This document shows positions 1 through 11,068 of a stretch of 64,000 bases of DNA, piece by piece. Origin of the DNA: Deinococcus aerius (GTDB lineage Bacteria; Deinococcota; Deinococci; Deinococcales; Deinococcaceae); the NCBI RefSeq assembly GCF_002897375.1, contig NZ_BFAG01000006.1, forward strand, positions 72,001-136,000, in the 5' to 3' direction. The translations under genes were made by a program, and so were the position numbers. Within the stretch, counting starts at the first letter, position 1, and every line of letters starts with the position of its first letter. The notes below the pieces were generated by a model that made no database searches, was not told the DNA's origin, and saw nothing but the letters and a program-made list of their open reading frames with translations.

Positions 1-510
1 GGGGGAACGGTCCTCGGGGGCCGGGTGAACCGCACGGGGCGCCCCGGCGTGGACCTGCACTTCCTGACCCGCCACGAGGAGGCCGTCCTCGCCGCACTCG
101 GGGGAGAGGAGGCGCCGCTGGACGCTCTGGACGCCGCGCGGGTGAGGGCGGGCATCCCCGACATTACCCGCGACGGTTTCGTCGGCGTCCTCCCGCCCGA
201 GGTCGGGCTGGACGTGGGCGGCCCCCTTCCCGCCATCAGCTACCGCAAGGGCTGCTACGTGGGTCAGGAGATCATGGCCCGGCTGGAGGCGCGGGGCAAT
301 GCCCGCTACCACCTCGCCCGGCTGCGCGGGGAGGGCCTGCCTGGCCACGCCGAGGTGACCCGGGAGGGCCGGGTTGTGGGGCAGGCGGGCCAGCACGCGG
401 GGGGCCTGAGCCTGGCGCGGCTGCGGAAGGAACTGCTTTCAGGGGACGCGGTGGAGGTGGGCGGCGTGCCCGCCACCGTGGACCTGGCCCCCACCCCCGC
501 CGATGCTTGA
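1..510 (+). CDS. ygfZ: YgfZ-type folate-binding protein, C-terminal part (5' end outside window)
   Basis: The reading frame is open from base 1, so the gene starts before the window. The visible 169 residues carry the family signature K-G-C-Y-x-G-Q-E (about residues 83-90 of the fragment) followed by an R-rich barrel segment, as in YgfZ/GcvT-like tetrahydrofolate-binding proteins. YgfZ helps maintain or repair certain Fe-S proteins; it is related to aminomethyltransferase but is not a glycine-cleavage enzyme. The stop overlaps the next start by 8 bases, suggesting co-transcription. Family assignment comes from the motif; the role is family knowledge. Confidence 0.88.
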   Translation, partial: GGTVLGGRVNRTGRPGVDLHFLTRHEEAVLAALGGEEAPLDALDAARVRAGIPDITRDGFVGVLPPEVGLDVGGPLPAISYRKGCYVGQEIMARLEARGNARYHLARLRGEGLPGHAEVTREGRVVGQAGQHAGGLSLARLRKELLSGDAVEVGGVPATVDLAPTPADA

Positions 511-946
511 GACCTTCGCCCGCGAGCTGCGCTCCGGGGAGGCCGCCGACCTCACCCGCGCCGCCCGCCGCGCGCAGGCCGTCGCCTTTCTGGCCCTCGC
601 CCTGCCGGGGCTGCCGCTGGGGGGCCTGTACCTGCTGACCCGCCCCGCACCGCTGCACCTGCCCTGGGCCGCCGGGCTCGCCGGGGTGGCCGCGCTGCTC
701 GCGCTCATCGTCCTGCGCCTCGCCGGGATGGCGGCCCGCGGCGGCGGTCAGCCCCCCTCCCGCCCGGCCCTCACGGCGGCCATCCAGGGCGGCGCCGCGC
801 CCGCCGTACCCTTCCTGCTGGGTTGCGCCTTCCTGGGCCAGCCCGCCGTCCTCGCCCTCCTGTGTGGGGTCGCGGCCCTCGCCCTCGTCCTGGCCTGGAC
901 CAGCGTGCCCCGCTGGGTGCGGGCGGCGACTGCCCGGGGCGTCTGA
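503..946 (+). CDS. Small integral membrane protein, unknown function
   Basis: This is a 147-residue protein starting with ATG inside the end of ygfZ (8-base overlap). After a charged N-terminus (about 30 residues) it has four hydrophobic stretches near residues 30-48, 52-74, 93-110 and 112-132, consistent with a four-helix membrane protein. No catalytic motif is visible. The overlap suggests translational coupling to ygfZ. Codon use is like the neighbours. I do not recognise the family. Confidence 0.7.
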   Translation: MLETFARELRSGEAADLTRAARRAQAVAFLALALPGLPLGGLYLLTRPAPLHLPWAAGLAGVAALLALIVLRLAGMAARGGGQPPSRPALTAAIQGGAAPAVPFLLGCAFLGQPAVLALLCGVAALALVLAWTSVPRWVRAATARGV

Positions 947-994
947 CGGGACCCTCTGCGCCATTCGGCGGAGGGCTCCGGGGCCTGCCTCCCC

Positions 995-1000
995 TACGCT
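995..1000 (+). promoter_or_regulatory. TANNNT -10 element of a probably leaderless promoter
   Basis: TACGCT lies 7 bases before the ATG at 1008. No ribosome-binding site is present between them, and transcription would start at or very near the start codon. The same layout occurs before ddl, the dynamin-like gene and the phage moron. Confidence 0.5.
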
Positions 1001-1007
1001 GGACCCC

Positions 1008-1556
1008 ATGTACGCCGAAACTTCCCGCCTGCTGCTCGTCCCCCTCACCCGCGAGGTGATTGAGCGGCGGCTGACCCGGGACCACTTCACGGCCACGGTG
1101 CCGACCCCCGCTGGCCCGCTCACCGTCATCTACCCGCCCGCCTGGCCCGGCGACCCGCTCCCGATGTTCCCGCACAAGCTGGCCACCTTCGACCCCGGGG
1201 AGGAGGCCTGGAGCGCCACCCTGGTCGAGCGCGCCACCCTCACGGCGGTCGGGCAGATGGGGGCCAAGGGGCAGCCGGACGAACAGGGAGACCTGGAGAT
1301 CGGCTACGGCCTCAACCCCGAGGTCTGGGGCCGGGGCTACGCGACGGAGGCGGTGGGTGCCCTCGTCGCGGCCCTGCTCGCCCGGCCCGAGGTGCGGCGG
1401 GTCACCGCGCAGACAGCGACGACCAACCCGGCCAGTGCCCGGGTGCTCGAAAAACTGGGCTTTACGCGCATCGGCGCCGCCTGGGACGAGGAGGACGGCG
1501 ACCTGATCGTGTGGGCGAGGAGCAGGCCCTGGGCAAACGAACACGCCCCGGCCTGA
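1008..1556 (+). CDS. GNAT family N-acetyltransferase (RimJ/RimL-like)
   Basis: A 182-residue acetyl-CoA-dependent N-acetyltransferase. The acetyl-CoA binding core is visible as G-Y-x-L-x-P-x-x-W-G-x-G-Y-A-T-E-A (about residues 98-114), followed by the late motif [13 protein letters not shown] typical of RimJ/RimL-type enzymes that modify protein N-termini or small amines. The substrate cannot be told from sequence. The ATG at 1008 was chosen because of the TACGCT -10 box 7 bases upstream; the open frame extends upstream but reads as non-coding. It is convergent with the peptide importer operon. Confidence 0.85.
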   Translation: MYAETSRLLLVPLTREVIERRLTRDHFTATVPTPAGPLTVIYPPAWPGDPLPMFPHKLATFDPGEEAWSATLVERATLTAVGQMGAKGQPDEQGDLEIGYGLNPEVWGRGYATEAVGALVAALLARPEVRRVTAQTATTNPASARVLEKLGFTRIGAAWDEEDGDLIVWARSRPWANEHAPA

Positions 1557-1570
1557 GCGGCGGGGGCGTG
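1542..1570. terminator. Hairpin between convergent genes
   Basis: CACGCCCC (1542-1549) pairs with GGGGCGTG (1563-1570), with partial pairing further in. It spans the stop of the acetyltransferase gene and lies just past the end of the permease gene, so it may end transcription in both directions. There is no clear T-run. Confidence 0.5.
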
Positions 1571-1588
1571 CGGTCAGGAGGGCGGAGG

Positions 1589-2605
1589 TCAGCGACTCTT
1601 GGGGTCCAGCGCGTCGCGCAGGCCGTCTCCGAAGAGATTGAAGGCGAGGCTGAAGGTCACGATGAAGAGCGCCGGGAAGAGCAGCACGTACCAGTAGTCG
1701 GGCTTGAGCCAGGGCCGGGCGAACTCGACGAGCTGGCCCCACTCGGCGTACCCGCTCTCGAAGCCCAGCCCCAGGAAGGACAGGGCCGCGACGCTGAGGG
1801 GAATGGTGCCCAGGTCCAGCACGGCGATGGTCAGCACACCGGTCAGGCTGTTGGGGATGACGTGCCTCAGGATCAGGCGCCAGTCGCGTGCGCCCAGGCT
1901 GCGGGCGGCGTCCACGTATTCCAGTTGCCGGGTTCTCAGCACGTCGCCGCGCACCAGGCGGGCGTATCCCGCCCATCCGGCGATGGAAAACGCCAGGATG
2001 ATCGGCCCCGTGGGGTCGCCCCCGGGGTTCTTGGCCCGCAGGATGGTCAGCAGCACGACCGTGAGAACCAGGGGCGGCATGGCGAACAGCACGTCGATAA
2101 AGCGCTGCACCAGATTGTCCACCCAGCCCCCGTAGTAGCCGCTGATCGCCCCGATGATGACGCCGGTGAGCAGCGTGATCGCCACGATGATAAACGACAT
2201 CTTGAGGGCGGTGCGGGTGCCCCAGATCAGGCCGTAAAAGATGCTGTAGCCGTTGGAGGTGCCGAAGACGGCCTCGGGGCCGGGGGGCGTGGGCGTCGAG
2301 GAGAAGCTGAGGCGCTCGATCTGGTAGCAACTGCGCGGGGGGGCGAGGACGGCCTGCCAGAAGGTGCCGCCCAGGGGGTTATAGACCGCGCTGGGCGTGG
2401 AGATGTTCAGGTCGCGCAGGCAGTTGCCCTGGGGCGCGGCGATCAGCGGCGCGAACAGGGCGATCAGGCCGAACACCAGCGTGATGATCAGGCCGGTCAC
2501 GGCCAGCCGGTTGCGCCGCAGCTTCCGCACGGCCGGGCCGGTCCAGAACAGCTGCCAGCGGCTGCGCTTGGGGGCGGGGGCGGGAACAGGAGCAGTGGTG
2601 GTCAT
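1589..2605 (-). CDS. Peptide ABC transporter permease (DppC/OppC type)
   Basis: A 338-residue inner-membrane permease. It has a cytoplasmic N-terminal tail of about 30 residues, the first helix with the family motif R-R-N-R-L-A (about 29-34), a periplasmic insertion, then five helices including the EAA loop ([11 protein letters not shown], about 226-236) that contacts the ATPase. This is the BPD_transp_1 layout of DppC/OppC proteins. Its start shares one base with the stop of the upstream permease (TGATG), so the two are translationally coupled. No ATPase subunit lies next to it; it is probably encoded elsewhere. Di- or oligopeptide import is inferred from the family. Confidence 0.92.
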   Translation of the reverse strand: MTTTAPVPAPAPKRSRWQLFWTGPAVRKLRRNRLAVTGLIITLVFGLIALFAPLIAAPQGNCLRDLNISTPSAVYNPLGGTFWQAVLAPPRSCYQIERLSFSSTPTPPGPEAVFGTSNGYSIFYGLIWGTRTALKMSFIIVAITLLTGVIIGAISGYYGGWVDNLVQRFIDVLFAMPPLVLTVVLLTILRAKNPGGDPTGPIILAFSIAGWAGYARLVRGDVLRTRQLEYVDAARSLGARDWRLILRHVIPNSLTGVLTIAVLDLGTIPLSVAALSFLGLGFESGYAEWGQLVEFARPWLKPDYWYVLLFPALFIVTFSLAFNLFGDGLRDALDPKSR

Positions 2606-3627
2606 CAGTCGAACCTCACGCGGGGGTCAACCACCCCGTACAGAATGTCCACGGCCGTACTCACCAGCACCACGATGAGCGCCGAGAGCAGCGCGAAGCC
2701 CAGCACGGCGGGAATGTCCAGCCGCAGCCCGGCGTCCACCATCCACAGCCCCACGCCCGGATACCCGAAGATGAACTCGGTGATCAGCGACCCGCCCAGC
2801 AGGTTGATGATCAGGAAGCCGCCCAGCGTCACGATGCTCAGCAGCGCGTTGCGGCGGGCGTGCTTGTTGTTGACCACCCGCTCGGCCAGCCCCTTGGCCC
2901 GCGCCGTCCGCACGTAGTCGCTCGTCAGCGCCTCCAGCATGGAGTTGCGCATGACCTTCACGAAGGTCGTCACGCTCACCACGGTCAGGGTCGCGGCGGG
3001 CAGGATCATGTGCTGCAAGACGTCCCAGGCGATGTCCCAGCGGCCATTCAGGACGGCGTCCAGGCTGAGCAGCCCGGTGTAGCGTTTCAGGTCCCCCAGC
3101 GCGAACTGGTTGAGGATGCTGACCTGCCCGGCGCCCGGCAGCCAGCCCAGGTAGCCGTAAAAGACGGCCAGCAGCACGATGCCCAGCACGAAGGTGGGCA
3201 GGCTGTACCCGATGATGGTCAGCACGCGCAGAATCTGGTCGATCAGCCGGTCCTTGTTCAGGGCGCTGAGGGTACCCAGCCAGATGCCCAGCAGCAGGAT
3301 CGGCAGGGCGGTGAGCAGCGTCAGCTCGACGGTGTTCGGGAGCCGCTCGCGAATCGTCTGGACCACGTCCTGGCCGCTGGCGCGCGAGAAGCCCAGGTCG
3401 CCCTGGAGCGTGCTGCCCAGCCACTTGCCGTATTGAACGATAAAGGGGTCGCGCAGGCCCCGTTCCTCGATGATCGCCTCCAGGCGGGCGGCCTGCTGGT
3501 CACTGCGGATGTACCCGGCGGCGCGCTGCTCGGGCGTCAGGAGCTGGGTCAGCCCGACAATCAGCAGGGAGAGCGCGAGCATGACCAGGGGAACCTGAAT
3601 CAGCCGCCGAACGATGAAATTGAGCAT
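2605..3627 (-). CDS. Peptide ABC transporter permease (DppB/OppB type)
   Basis: A 340-residue permease with the family N-terminus (M-L-N-F-I-V-R-R-L), followed by an extracytoplasmic loop with G-D-L-G-F-S (about 94-99), five further helices and an EAA loop ([11 protein letters not shown], about 239-249). The ATG at 3627 has a GAGGA ribosome-binding site a few bases upstream; a longer open frame upstream is not convincing. It pairs with the DppC-type permease downstream to form the membrane channel, and receives substrate from the binding protein encoded upstream at 3875-5599. Confidence 0.92.
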   Translation of the reverse strand: MLNFIVRRLIQVPLVMLALSLLIVGLTQLLTPEQRAAGYIRSDQQAARLEAIIEERGLRDPFIVQYGKWLGSTLQGDLGFSRASGQDVVQTIRERLPNTVELTLLTALPILLLGIWLGTLSALNKDRLIDQILRVLTIIGYSLPTFVLGIVLLAVFYGYLGWLPGAGQVSILNQFALGDLKRYTGLLSLDAVLNGRWDIAWDVLQHMILPAATLTVVSVTTFVKVMRNSMLEALTSDYVRTARAKGLAERVVNNKHARRNALLSIVTLGGFLIINLLGGSLITEFIFGYPGVGLWMVDAGLRLDIPAVLGFALLSALIVVLVSTAVDILYGVVDPRVRFD

Positions 3628-3828
3628 GGATTCCTCGGAAGGTGGCCGGGCGGTCTTCCCGCCGGGGCGCGGAAGGGGGCCAGAGAGAAGGGAGATGGGA
3701 AGGCTGCCGGGGCAGGAGCGCCCGGTGAGCCGGGAAGCGAACGTCAGTGTAAACCTTCCGCCCGCGGACCCGGGAGTCCAGCCGCCCATTCTGGCGGGGA
3801 AAGCTAAAGGCCAGATGAAACGGAGGAG

Positions 3829-3861
3829 CGGGGGGATGGCCGTGATCTCGCCATCCCCCCG
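3829..3861 (-). terminator. Strong hairpin between binding-protein gene and permease genes
   Basis: A 12-bp perfect inverted repeat (3829-3840 with 3850-3861, 9-base loop) lies 14 bases past the stop of the binding-protein gene, followed by no T-run. Such hairpins in importer operons usually stabilise the binding-protein message and reduce read-through into permease genes. That role is inference here. Confidence 0.55.
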
Positions 3862-3874
3862 CCGCCCAGGCGGC

Positions 3875-5599
<1,725 letters not shown>

Positions 5600-5678
5600 A
5601 GCTTCTCCTACAGATAGGGTGCCGGTCACGCTCCCGTTCCGGGATGCACGCCAAACACCTGTTAGGTAAACGGTAAGC

Positions 5679-5684
5679 ATCATA
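5679..5684 (-). promoter_or_regulatory. Possible -10 box for the peptide importer operon
   Basis: On the minus strand TATGAT occurs about 80 bases before the binding-protein start codon. I see no good -35 hexamer at the right spacing, so this is only a candidate. The 5600-5807 interval is the divergent promoter region shared with ddl. Confidence 0.35.
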
Positions 5685-5794
5685 GCGTAGGCTGAGCGGC
5701 AGATGTGAGAAAACGCGGAGAAGCAAAAGTGGCGGGGGCCGCAGTCCCCCGCGCGGTTCTTGCTCTCTTTGAGCCTTTTGAGCTTTGGCAGTGC

Positions 5795-5800
5795 CATACT
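5795..5800 (+). promoter_or_regulatory. -10 element of a probably leaderless ddl promoter
   Basis: CATACT (one change from TATACT) lies 7 bases before the GTG start at 5808, with no ribosome-binding site in between. TTGAGC at 5769 is 20 bases upstream, longer than ideal. The arrangement matches the other leaderless promoters in the window. Confidence 0.45.
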
Positions 5801-5807
5801 GCGCCCC

Positions 5808-6827
<1,020 letters not shown>

Positions 6828-6832
6828 CTGTC

Positions 6833-6924
6833 ACGCAAATAATTACGTGTCCACGTTGCGAGAAATTACGTGTCCACGCCGTGGACACGTAATTTCTCGC
6901 AGATGGACATATAATTATTTGCGT
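6833..6924. repeat. Nested 92-bp palindrome of four transposase-site-like repeats at the prophage tail end
   Basis: The inner pair, 6858-6878 and 6880-6900, is a perfect 21-bp inverted repeat around a single base. The outer pair, 6833-6853 and 6904-6924, is an inverted repeat matching at 19 of 21 positions. Each arm contains a version of AATTACGTGTCCA (the outer right arm has TGGACATATAATT on the plus strand). The same motif occurs near the other prophage end, so these are most simply transposase-binding sites in two inverted pairs. The region could also extrude a cruciform. Confidence 0.85.
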
Positions 6925-7068
6925 CCGCACGAGCGCCCGGCTGAGAGTTGCAGGGGGTAAAAACCGTTCTGCTGTTGCAGGAGGCTTCAGCGCCCCCAGC
7001 CAACCGGCGGGGGCACTCTGCCGCCTGGGCCGACACCAGAACGTATCGGGGAGTAGTGCGGCACGTAA
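6925..7068. other. Non-coding prophage end region
   Basis: From 6829 to 7221 I see no supported gene. The only open frame of note (6866-7117, minus) runs through the palindromic end sites, and its composition and lack of a ribosome-binding site argue against coding. The interval holds the terminal repeats and, further in, the terminator of the late operon. Confidence 0.6.
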
Positions 7069-7091
7069 AACGCCCCGGTGAGGGGGGCGTT
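7069..7091 (-). terminator. Rho-independent terminator of the phage late operon
   Basis: On the minus strand AACGCCCC...GGGGCGTT (7091-7084 with 7076-7069) forms an 8-bp stem with a 7-base loop and continues into TTTTAC. It lies about 130 bases past the last late gene (stop at 7222), before the prophage end. Confidence 0.72.
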
Positions 7092-7221
7092 CGGCTGTTG
7101 GTTGCCTTGCGGGCCAACTCATAGGGGGACCGTCACCCCGCCCGGGTGCCAACCGGACTGCGCGCGCTGAGGCTCCCCCATCCTACCCGATTGTGTGTGG
7201 AGTCGAAGGTGGCCCGACACC

Positions 7222-8682
7222 TCAGTCCAGCCACTCCACCGGCGCCCGGAAAAACTCCTGCCCGCCCGCCCGCAGCAGGTAGAGGAACCGGGCGCCGTCC
7301 GGCGTCATCACGTGCCGGGCGCGCTTGCCGTCGTAGGCGCCCGGGCTCGCGTACGGCACCAGCGGCCCCGGCTCCAGCACGCCGGTCAGCAGGTCGTGGA
7401 CGTAGGTGCGCGGCGACCCTTCCTTGGAGACAAACATCTTGCGCTTGCCCGGGATCAGACACACGCTGGCGCCCGTGTTGATCGTCTCGCTGCCCCAGAA
7501 CGTCGCCAGCGTGCTCCAGGTGCCCAGCCCGATGTTGTAGCTGTAGATGTTGCTGGTCCCAGCCCCCCGCGCACACAGAATCTGGAACGGCGCGTAGAGC
7601 GAGGGAAACATCGTGTTGGCCCCCCCACCCGGCGTCCCCGGAGCGGAGGCGAGCGCCGCGCTCCAGGCCACCCCCGTGGTCTGCACGAGGTCGATGCGGT
7701 GCAGGGCCGCGCTGGTCTGTCCCGGCTGGTAGTACAGGAAATCGCTACTGGGCACGATGGAAAACGTGCTGGTGGCGTCCGGCGCGGTGGCGAACGCGCC
7801 CGTGCGGGGGTTGCCCGTTACAGCGGCGGCCAGCGTCAACGTATCCACTGTGTTGCTGGCGATCCGCCGCCGCTGGCCCGCGCCCGTCCCGCCCGTGATG
7901 ACCACGTCGCTGTTGGCGTACATGTTCGCCGCCCAGGCCGCCCCGGTGCGGGTCAGCGTGGTCGTGGTGCCGCCTGTGGCCGTCCCACCGGGCACCTCGA
8001 TCACGAACGTGTCACCGGTCGCCGGAACAGCCCCGAGAGCCGAGGCGAGCGTCAGCGTGCCGCGGGCGGGCACGGCGCTGATCGTGCGGGTCTGCCCGCC
8101 CAGGGTGCCCGACGTGAACCGTATCTGGAGGCCGACTAAGCCCCCGCCATAGTTGGCCGTGGCATCGGTCGTCACGAGGGAAGAGGCGGTAGTGCCCGCT
8201 GCGACCACGCCATTGTCGATGACCCCGCCCACCTCCAGGTCGTTGGGGAGAGTGAATGACGCGCCGTAGCTCGCCGCCGCAGGCAGGGCCGTGGCGATGG
8301 TGGTCAGCGCGAATGGGGCGCAGACGACGTTGGCGACCGTGACGGCCACGAGGTTGAGGTTGAACACCTGCCAGGAGGTCGTCCCGGCCCCGATCAGGAT
8401 CAACAGAACATTGCGGACAGGATCATACTCGATGTCCATGCCGTACCCGCCGCTGGCGGTCGTGGCGAGGTATTGCCAGCCGCCCGTCCAGGTGTCGAAT
8501 CGCCAGAGCTGACTCGTGCCGGCCACCACGCTGGTCGTGCCGTACTGCACCGCCCAGTACAGGTAGCGCCGCCCGTCGTAGATGTTGGACGTGCCGTGAT
8601 AGGACACCCCGGCCTGAAAGAAGGCCAACCATTGCCAGTTGGGGAGGTCGATCCCCTTCTTGAAGTTGTAGTTGACGGGCAT
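7222..8682 (-). CDS. Phage tail-associated protein, probable receptor-binding or adhesion protein
   Basis: A 486-residue protein, last gene of the late operon. Its first 110 residues and last 150 contain repeated aromatic/glycine strands (for example L-W-R-F-D-T-W-T-G-G-W-Q and S-Y-N-I-G-L-G-T-W-S) that recall Kelch-like beta-propeller blades. The middle (about 130-320) is rich in Thr, Ala and Gly, with repeated segments of the type T-x-x-x-L-x-L-A-x-A-x-G. A GAGGAGG ribosome-binding site precedes the ATG. Position after the baseplate and lysis genes suggests a distal tail or host-recognition role. No enzymatic motif is seen; the function is inference. Confidence 0.7.
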   Translation of the reverse strand: MPVNYNFKKGIDLPNWQWLAFFQAGVSYHGTSNIYDGRRYLYWAVQYGTTSVVAGTSQLWRFDTWTGGWQYLATTASGGYGMDIEYDPVRNVLLILIGAGTTSWQVFNLNLVAVTVANVVCAPFALTTIATALPAAASYGASFTLPNDLEVGGVIDNGVVAAGTTASSLVTTDATANYGGGLVGLQIRFTSGTLGGQTRTISAVPARGTLTLASALGAVPATGDTFVIEVPGGTATGGTTTTLTRTGAAWAANMYANSDVVITGGTGAGQRRRIASNTVDTLTLAAAVTGNPRTGAFATAPDATSTFSIVPSSDFLYYQPGQTSAALHRIDLVQTTGVAWSAALASAPGTPGGGANTMFPSLYAPFQILCARGAGTSNIYSYNIGLGTWSTLATFWGSETINTGASVCLIPGKRKMFVSKEGSPRTYVHDLLTGVLEPGPLVPYASPGAYDGKRARHVMTPDGARFLYLLRAGGQEFFRAPVEWLD

Positions 8683-8691
8683 CTTGCCTCC

Positions 8692-9153
8692 TCAGGTGAT
8701 GGTCCAGCGGCTGCGGGTGGCCTGGAACGTCTGGGCGCTCACCTCGGCCTGCTGATGCCGGGCGTCCATACTCATCGGGGCGCCCGTGCCGTAGTACGCC
8801 GTCCATCCGGCGTTGCCCCAATAGACCGCCGTGGGCGGCATCCCCTCGATCTGCACGCGCATGGCGTCGGTGATCGTGCGGGCAAAGGGTTTCTGGCCCT
8901 CCATGAAGGTCAGCAGCTCGCGCAGCGTGGCGTCCCGCGCCACGTCGCCCAGCAGGTCGCGCTGCTCCTCCAGGACGGGCTGCTGCTGCTGCTGGAGGAG
9001 GGTGTTTTGCTCCTCCAGGGCCGTCAGGAGGTCCTCCAAGGTGCCCTGTGTCGCCAGTTGCAGCAGCAACACTCGCTGGGCCTCCAGCTTTGCCGCCGCC
9101 TCCTGGAGTGTCGTGTCGAGGGCGAGCCCTCCCAGCAGGTTATGCAGTGCCAT
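8692..9153 (-). CDS. Phage protein with coiled-coil segment, unknown function
   Basis: About 153 residues. Residues about 10-90 are a strongly helical, Leu/Gln/Glu-rich stretch including a run of five glutamines, consistent with a coiled coil or trimerisation stalk; the last 50 residues include a Trp/Tyr-rich segment. I chose the ATG at 9153, preceded by GAGGTGGG, over the ATG 15 bases upstream. It overlaps the upstream gene by 14 bases. Such proteins often connect tail fibre parts, but that is inference. Confidence 0.6.
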   Translation of the reverse strand: MALHNLLGGLALDTTLQEAAAKLEAQRVLLLQLATQGTLEDLLTALEEQNTLLQQQQQPVLEEQRDLLGDVARDATLRELLTFMEGQKPFARTITDAMRVQIEGMPPTAVYWGNAGWTAYYGTGAPMSMDARHQQAEVSAQTFQATRSRWTIT

Positions 9154-9571
9154 GTCCCACCTCGCCATCCTCGAACCAGAGGCTGTAGCCGGTCCCGTCA
9201 GGCCCCAGTCCCGTCTGTACCCAGAGATATGTGGTCCCAGCGGGCACGGCGGGCCGCGTGGGCTGGAGGTAGAGGTCGGGCGCCCCCTCCAGCCCGCTGA
9301 GCCGGGCCTCCGTATCGCCCACCCGTTCGGCCAGCGCCACCACGTCGGCCCCCTCCGCCTTGCGGTCCTGGAGAGCGTCCACTCGCTCTGCGAAGCTGGA
9401 CGCCGGATAGCCCCCCCGGGCAGGCAGTCGCTCCGAGGAGGCGCGGAGCACGAGCGAACTGGCCCGCACGACCCGGGCGATGCTCGGCACCACGCGGACC
9501 ACGGCGGGCGTGCCGCCCGGGCTCCGCACCACGCGCACGGGCTGAAACACGCGCACCACGCGGTCGCTCAT
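9140..9571 (-). CDS. Phage tail-region protein, unknown function
   Basis: A 143-residue protein. The N-terminal 55 residues are Val/Arg-rich short strands (R-V-V-R-V-F-Q-P-V-R-V-V-R), a probable helical stretch follows (about 58-95), and the end reads as a small beta region with Y-L-W-V-Q-T-G-L-G-P-D-G, like carbohydrate-adhesion modules on tail proteins. The ATG at 9571 overlaps the stop of the upstream gene (ATGA). I do not recognise a family. Confidence 0.6.
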   Translation of the reverse strand: MSDRVVRVFQPVRVVRSPGGTPAVVRVVPSIARVVRASSLVLRASSERLPARGGYPASSFAERVDALQDRKAEGADVVALAERVGDTEARLSGLEGAPDLYLQPTRPAVPAGTTYLWVQTGLGPDGTGYSLWFEDGEVGHGTA

Positions 9572-9882
9572 GGGGTCACCCGCGTGGCCGCGGGCTGGAG
9601 CAACCCCTCCACCCACGCCTCACCGTCCACCAGGATCAGGTATTTGCTGGGGCCGCGCCAGGTCGCCGGGACCGCCCAACTCACCAGCCCGAGCGGCGCC
9701 GCGACGCTCATGGCGTCCCGCTGCTGCGCCTGTGTGCCCGGGTCAAGGATCAGCTCGACCACCCGGCCGCTGAGGTCTTCCGGCGCCGACTCCTCCCCGA
9801 ATCCCCAGGTGAGCGTCTGGCCGCTCCTGACGTTCGTGTGGTTGATGGTGGGCGGGTCGTGGTCTATCGTCACGGCTTCCAT
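9568..9882 (-). CDS. Small phage protein, predicted beta-rich
   Basis: A 104-residue protein with a good ribosome-binding site (GGGAGGGAC before the ATG). The sequence reads as an immunoglobulin-like or BppU-type beta domain (alternating hydrophobic strands such as V-V-E-L-I-L-D-P-G and K-Y-L-I-L-V-D-G-E). This type is common in baseplate upper proteins of siphoviruses. The assignment is tentative. Confidence 0.55.
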   Translation of the reverse strand: MEAVTIDHDPPTINHTNVRSGQTLTWGFGEESAPEDLSGRVVELILDPGTQAQQRDAMSVAAPLGLVSWAVPATWRGPSKYLILVDGEAWVEGLLQPAATRVTP

Positions 9883-9955
9883 GTCACGTCCCTCCCAGGA
9901 AAGGCCCCCCGCCCAGCGAGTGCCGGGTTGGGGGCGGTTCGGCTCAAGTTGTCCG

Positions 9956-10294
9956 TTACTCGTCGCGCTCCGGCCAGTGCCAGGTGCCGGGGGCTTTGGC
10001 GTCCTCGTCGTTCTTGGCGCTACCTACGGCGAGGGTGCCCGGGGTCCGTGCGGTGGCACCTTGAGGGACGAGGGCGGGACGGGCGTACCCCGCCCTGGAG
10101 TTCGGAGAGCTGAGGTCACCCTCCTCCACCCGGTCGCTCTGGAGGTCGTTCAGTTGGTCGAGCTGCACGGTCAAATTGGCGATATACGCCTGTTCGCCGT
10201 GAGCCTGCGGCCAGGCGTTGACCACCGTGGCCGCCCGGTGCTGCCCATTGGCGAGAACGTAATGGACAGCTCGCCCGATGGTCGGCCGCGTCAC
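9956..10294 (-). CDS. Small conserved phage protein, unknown function
   Basis: About 112 residues, starting with GTG that overlaps the upstream stop (GTGA). The first 40 residues (I-G-R-A-V-H-Y-V-L-A-N-G-Q-H-R-A-A-T-V-V) resemble a small protein I recall from many tailed phages, near lysis or tail genes, with no known function. The C-terminal third includes P-G-T-W-H-W-P-E. About 70 bases before the next gene hold only a weak GC-rich hairpin. Confidence 0.6.
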   Translation of the reverse strand: MTRPTIGRAVHYVLANGQHRAATVVNAWPQAHGEQAYIANLTVQLDQLNDLQSDRVEEGDLSSPNSRAGYARPALVPQGATARTPGTLAVGSAKNDEDAKAPGTWHWPERDE

Positions 10295-10656
10295 TGCCGC
10301 GCCTCGCTGCCGTAGGACTTCCCGCTCAGCCGCTTGTACGTCGCCACGGCGCTGATGTTGCTCCCGCGCATGGGCAACACGAAGTTGCCACCCTTGGGCA
10401 GCTTCGGCACCGTGCATTCGATGTCCGCCCGATTTACACGGCAGAACTGGGGAGCGTTGACGCGCAGGTCCGTCCCGCTGATGAGGATGGACAGGTCAAG
10501 CACGTCGCTGAGCCCCGCCCCAAAGAACAGCGTGGTGCCCATGAACCGTAGCCCCCCGCCGTCCGGGTCGGGCTCGGAGGCGGGCCGCGTCAGCCCCGGC
10601 GCACACGCGGCGAGCAGCAGGCAGCCTAGGAGCGCGGACACCCTCAGCCGCTTCAC
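10291..10656 (-). CDS. Phage-encoded lipoprotein
   Basis: A 121-residue protein with a textbook lipoprotein signal: M-K-R-L-R, then a hydrophobic stretch and the lipobox L-A-A-C (lipidated Cys near residue 18). The mature part is mostly beta-like, with two Cys (about residues 73 and 81). It sits between an unknown gene and the endolysin. Options are an outer-membrane lysis factor (spanin-like) or a superinfection-exclusion lipoprotein; it is longer and less Pro-rich than classic Rz1. It starts with ATGA overlapping the upstream stop. Confidence 0.65.
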   Translation of the reverse strand: MKRLRVSALLGCLLLAACAPGLTRPASEPDPDGGGLRFMGTTLFFGAGLSDVLDLSILISGTDLRVNAPQFCRVNRADIECTVPKLPKGGNFVLPMRGSNISAVATYKRLSGKSYGSEARQ

Positions 10657-11006
10657 TGGATTCCTCCGGGTTCGACCTCGGGCGCGTCCGTGACGGGCGG
10701 CTGGGTCTCAGCCTGGCGCACGTCCCGCGCCGCCTGCTTCACGCGCTCGTCAGCCCGCTCCCACGCCCAGGCGAGTGCCTGCCGGAGCTGCTCGCGCACC
10801 ATCGTATCGTCGAGGGTTGTCGTGTTCAGCAGGGGCACGTTGCGCGTGAGGTCGGCGTATTGCCGCATGGCGTAGTCGAGGGCGAGGTCGGCCTTCCCCT
10901 TCAGCTCGGCCGCGTGCTGGAGGTAGTACTGGATGGCCTGCGCCTCGATAGCCGGGATGGCCTTGGCAGCGAGGGTGCGGAAAATAACCGTCAGCATCTT
11001 GTTCAT
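10653..11006 (-). CDS. Small phage protein in lysis region, unknown function
   Basis: A 117-residue, mostly helical protein. The ATG at 11006 was chosen for its GAGGT ribosome-binding site and because the longer open frame upstream is a shadow of the endolysin gene. A short amphipathic N-terminal stretch (M-L-T-V-I-F-R-T-L-A-A-K-A-I-P) is not long enough for a clear membrane helix. It overlaps the lipoprotein start by 4 bases. The role is unknown; association with lysis is positional only. Confidence 0.55.
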   Translation of the reverse strand: MNKMLTVIFRTLAAKAIPAIEAQAIQYYLQHAAELKGKADLALDYAMRQYADLTRNVPLLNTTTLDDTMVREQLRQALAWAWERADERVKQAARDVRQAETQPPVTDAPEVEPGGIQ

Positions 11007-11068
11007 CTGGACCTCGATGGAGCTTTGCGAGAGGGCGGATTGACAGCGCCCAGGTAGGCGCGACGGAC

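Noticed and set aside
6866..7117. An 83-residue open frame on the minus strand at the prophage end
   Set aside because: It runs through the terminator and palindromic end repeats, has no ribosome-binding site and no protein-like pattern.
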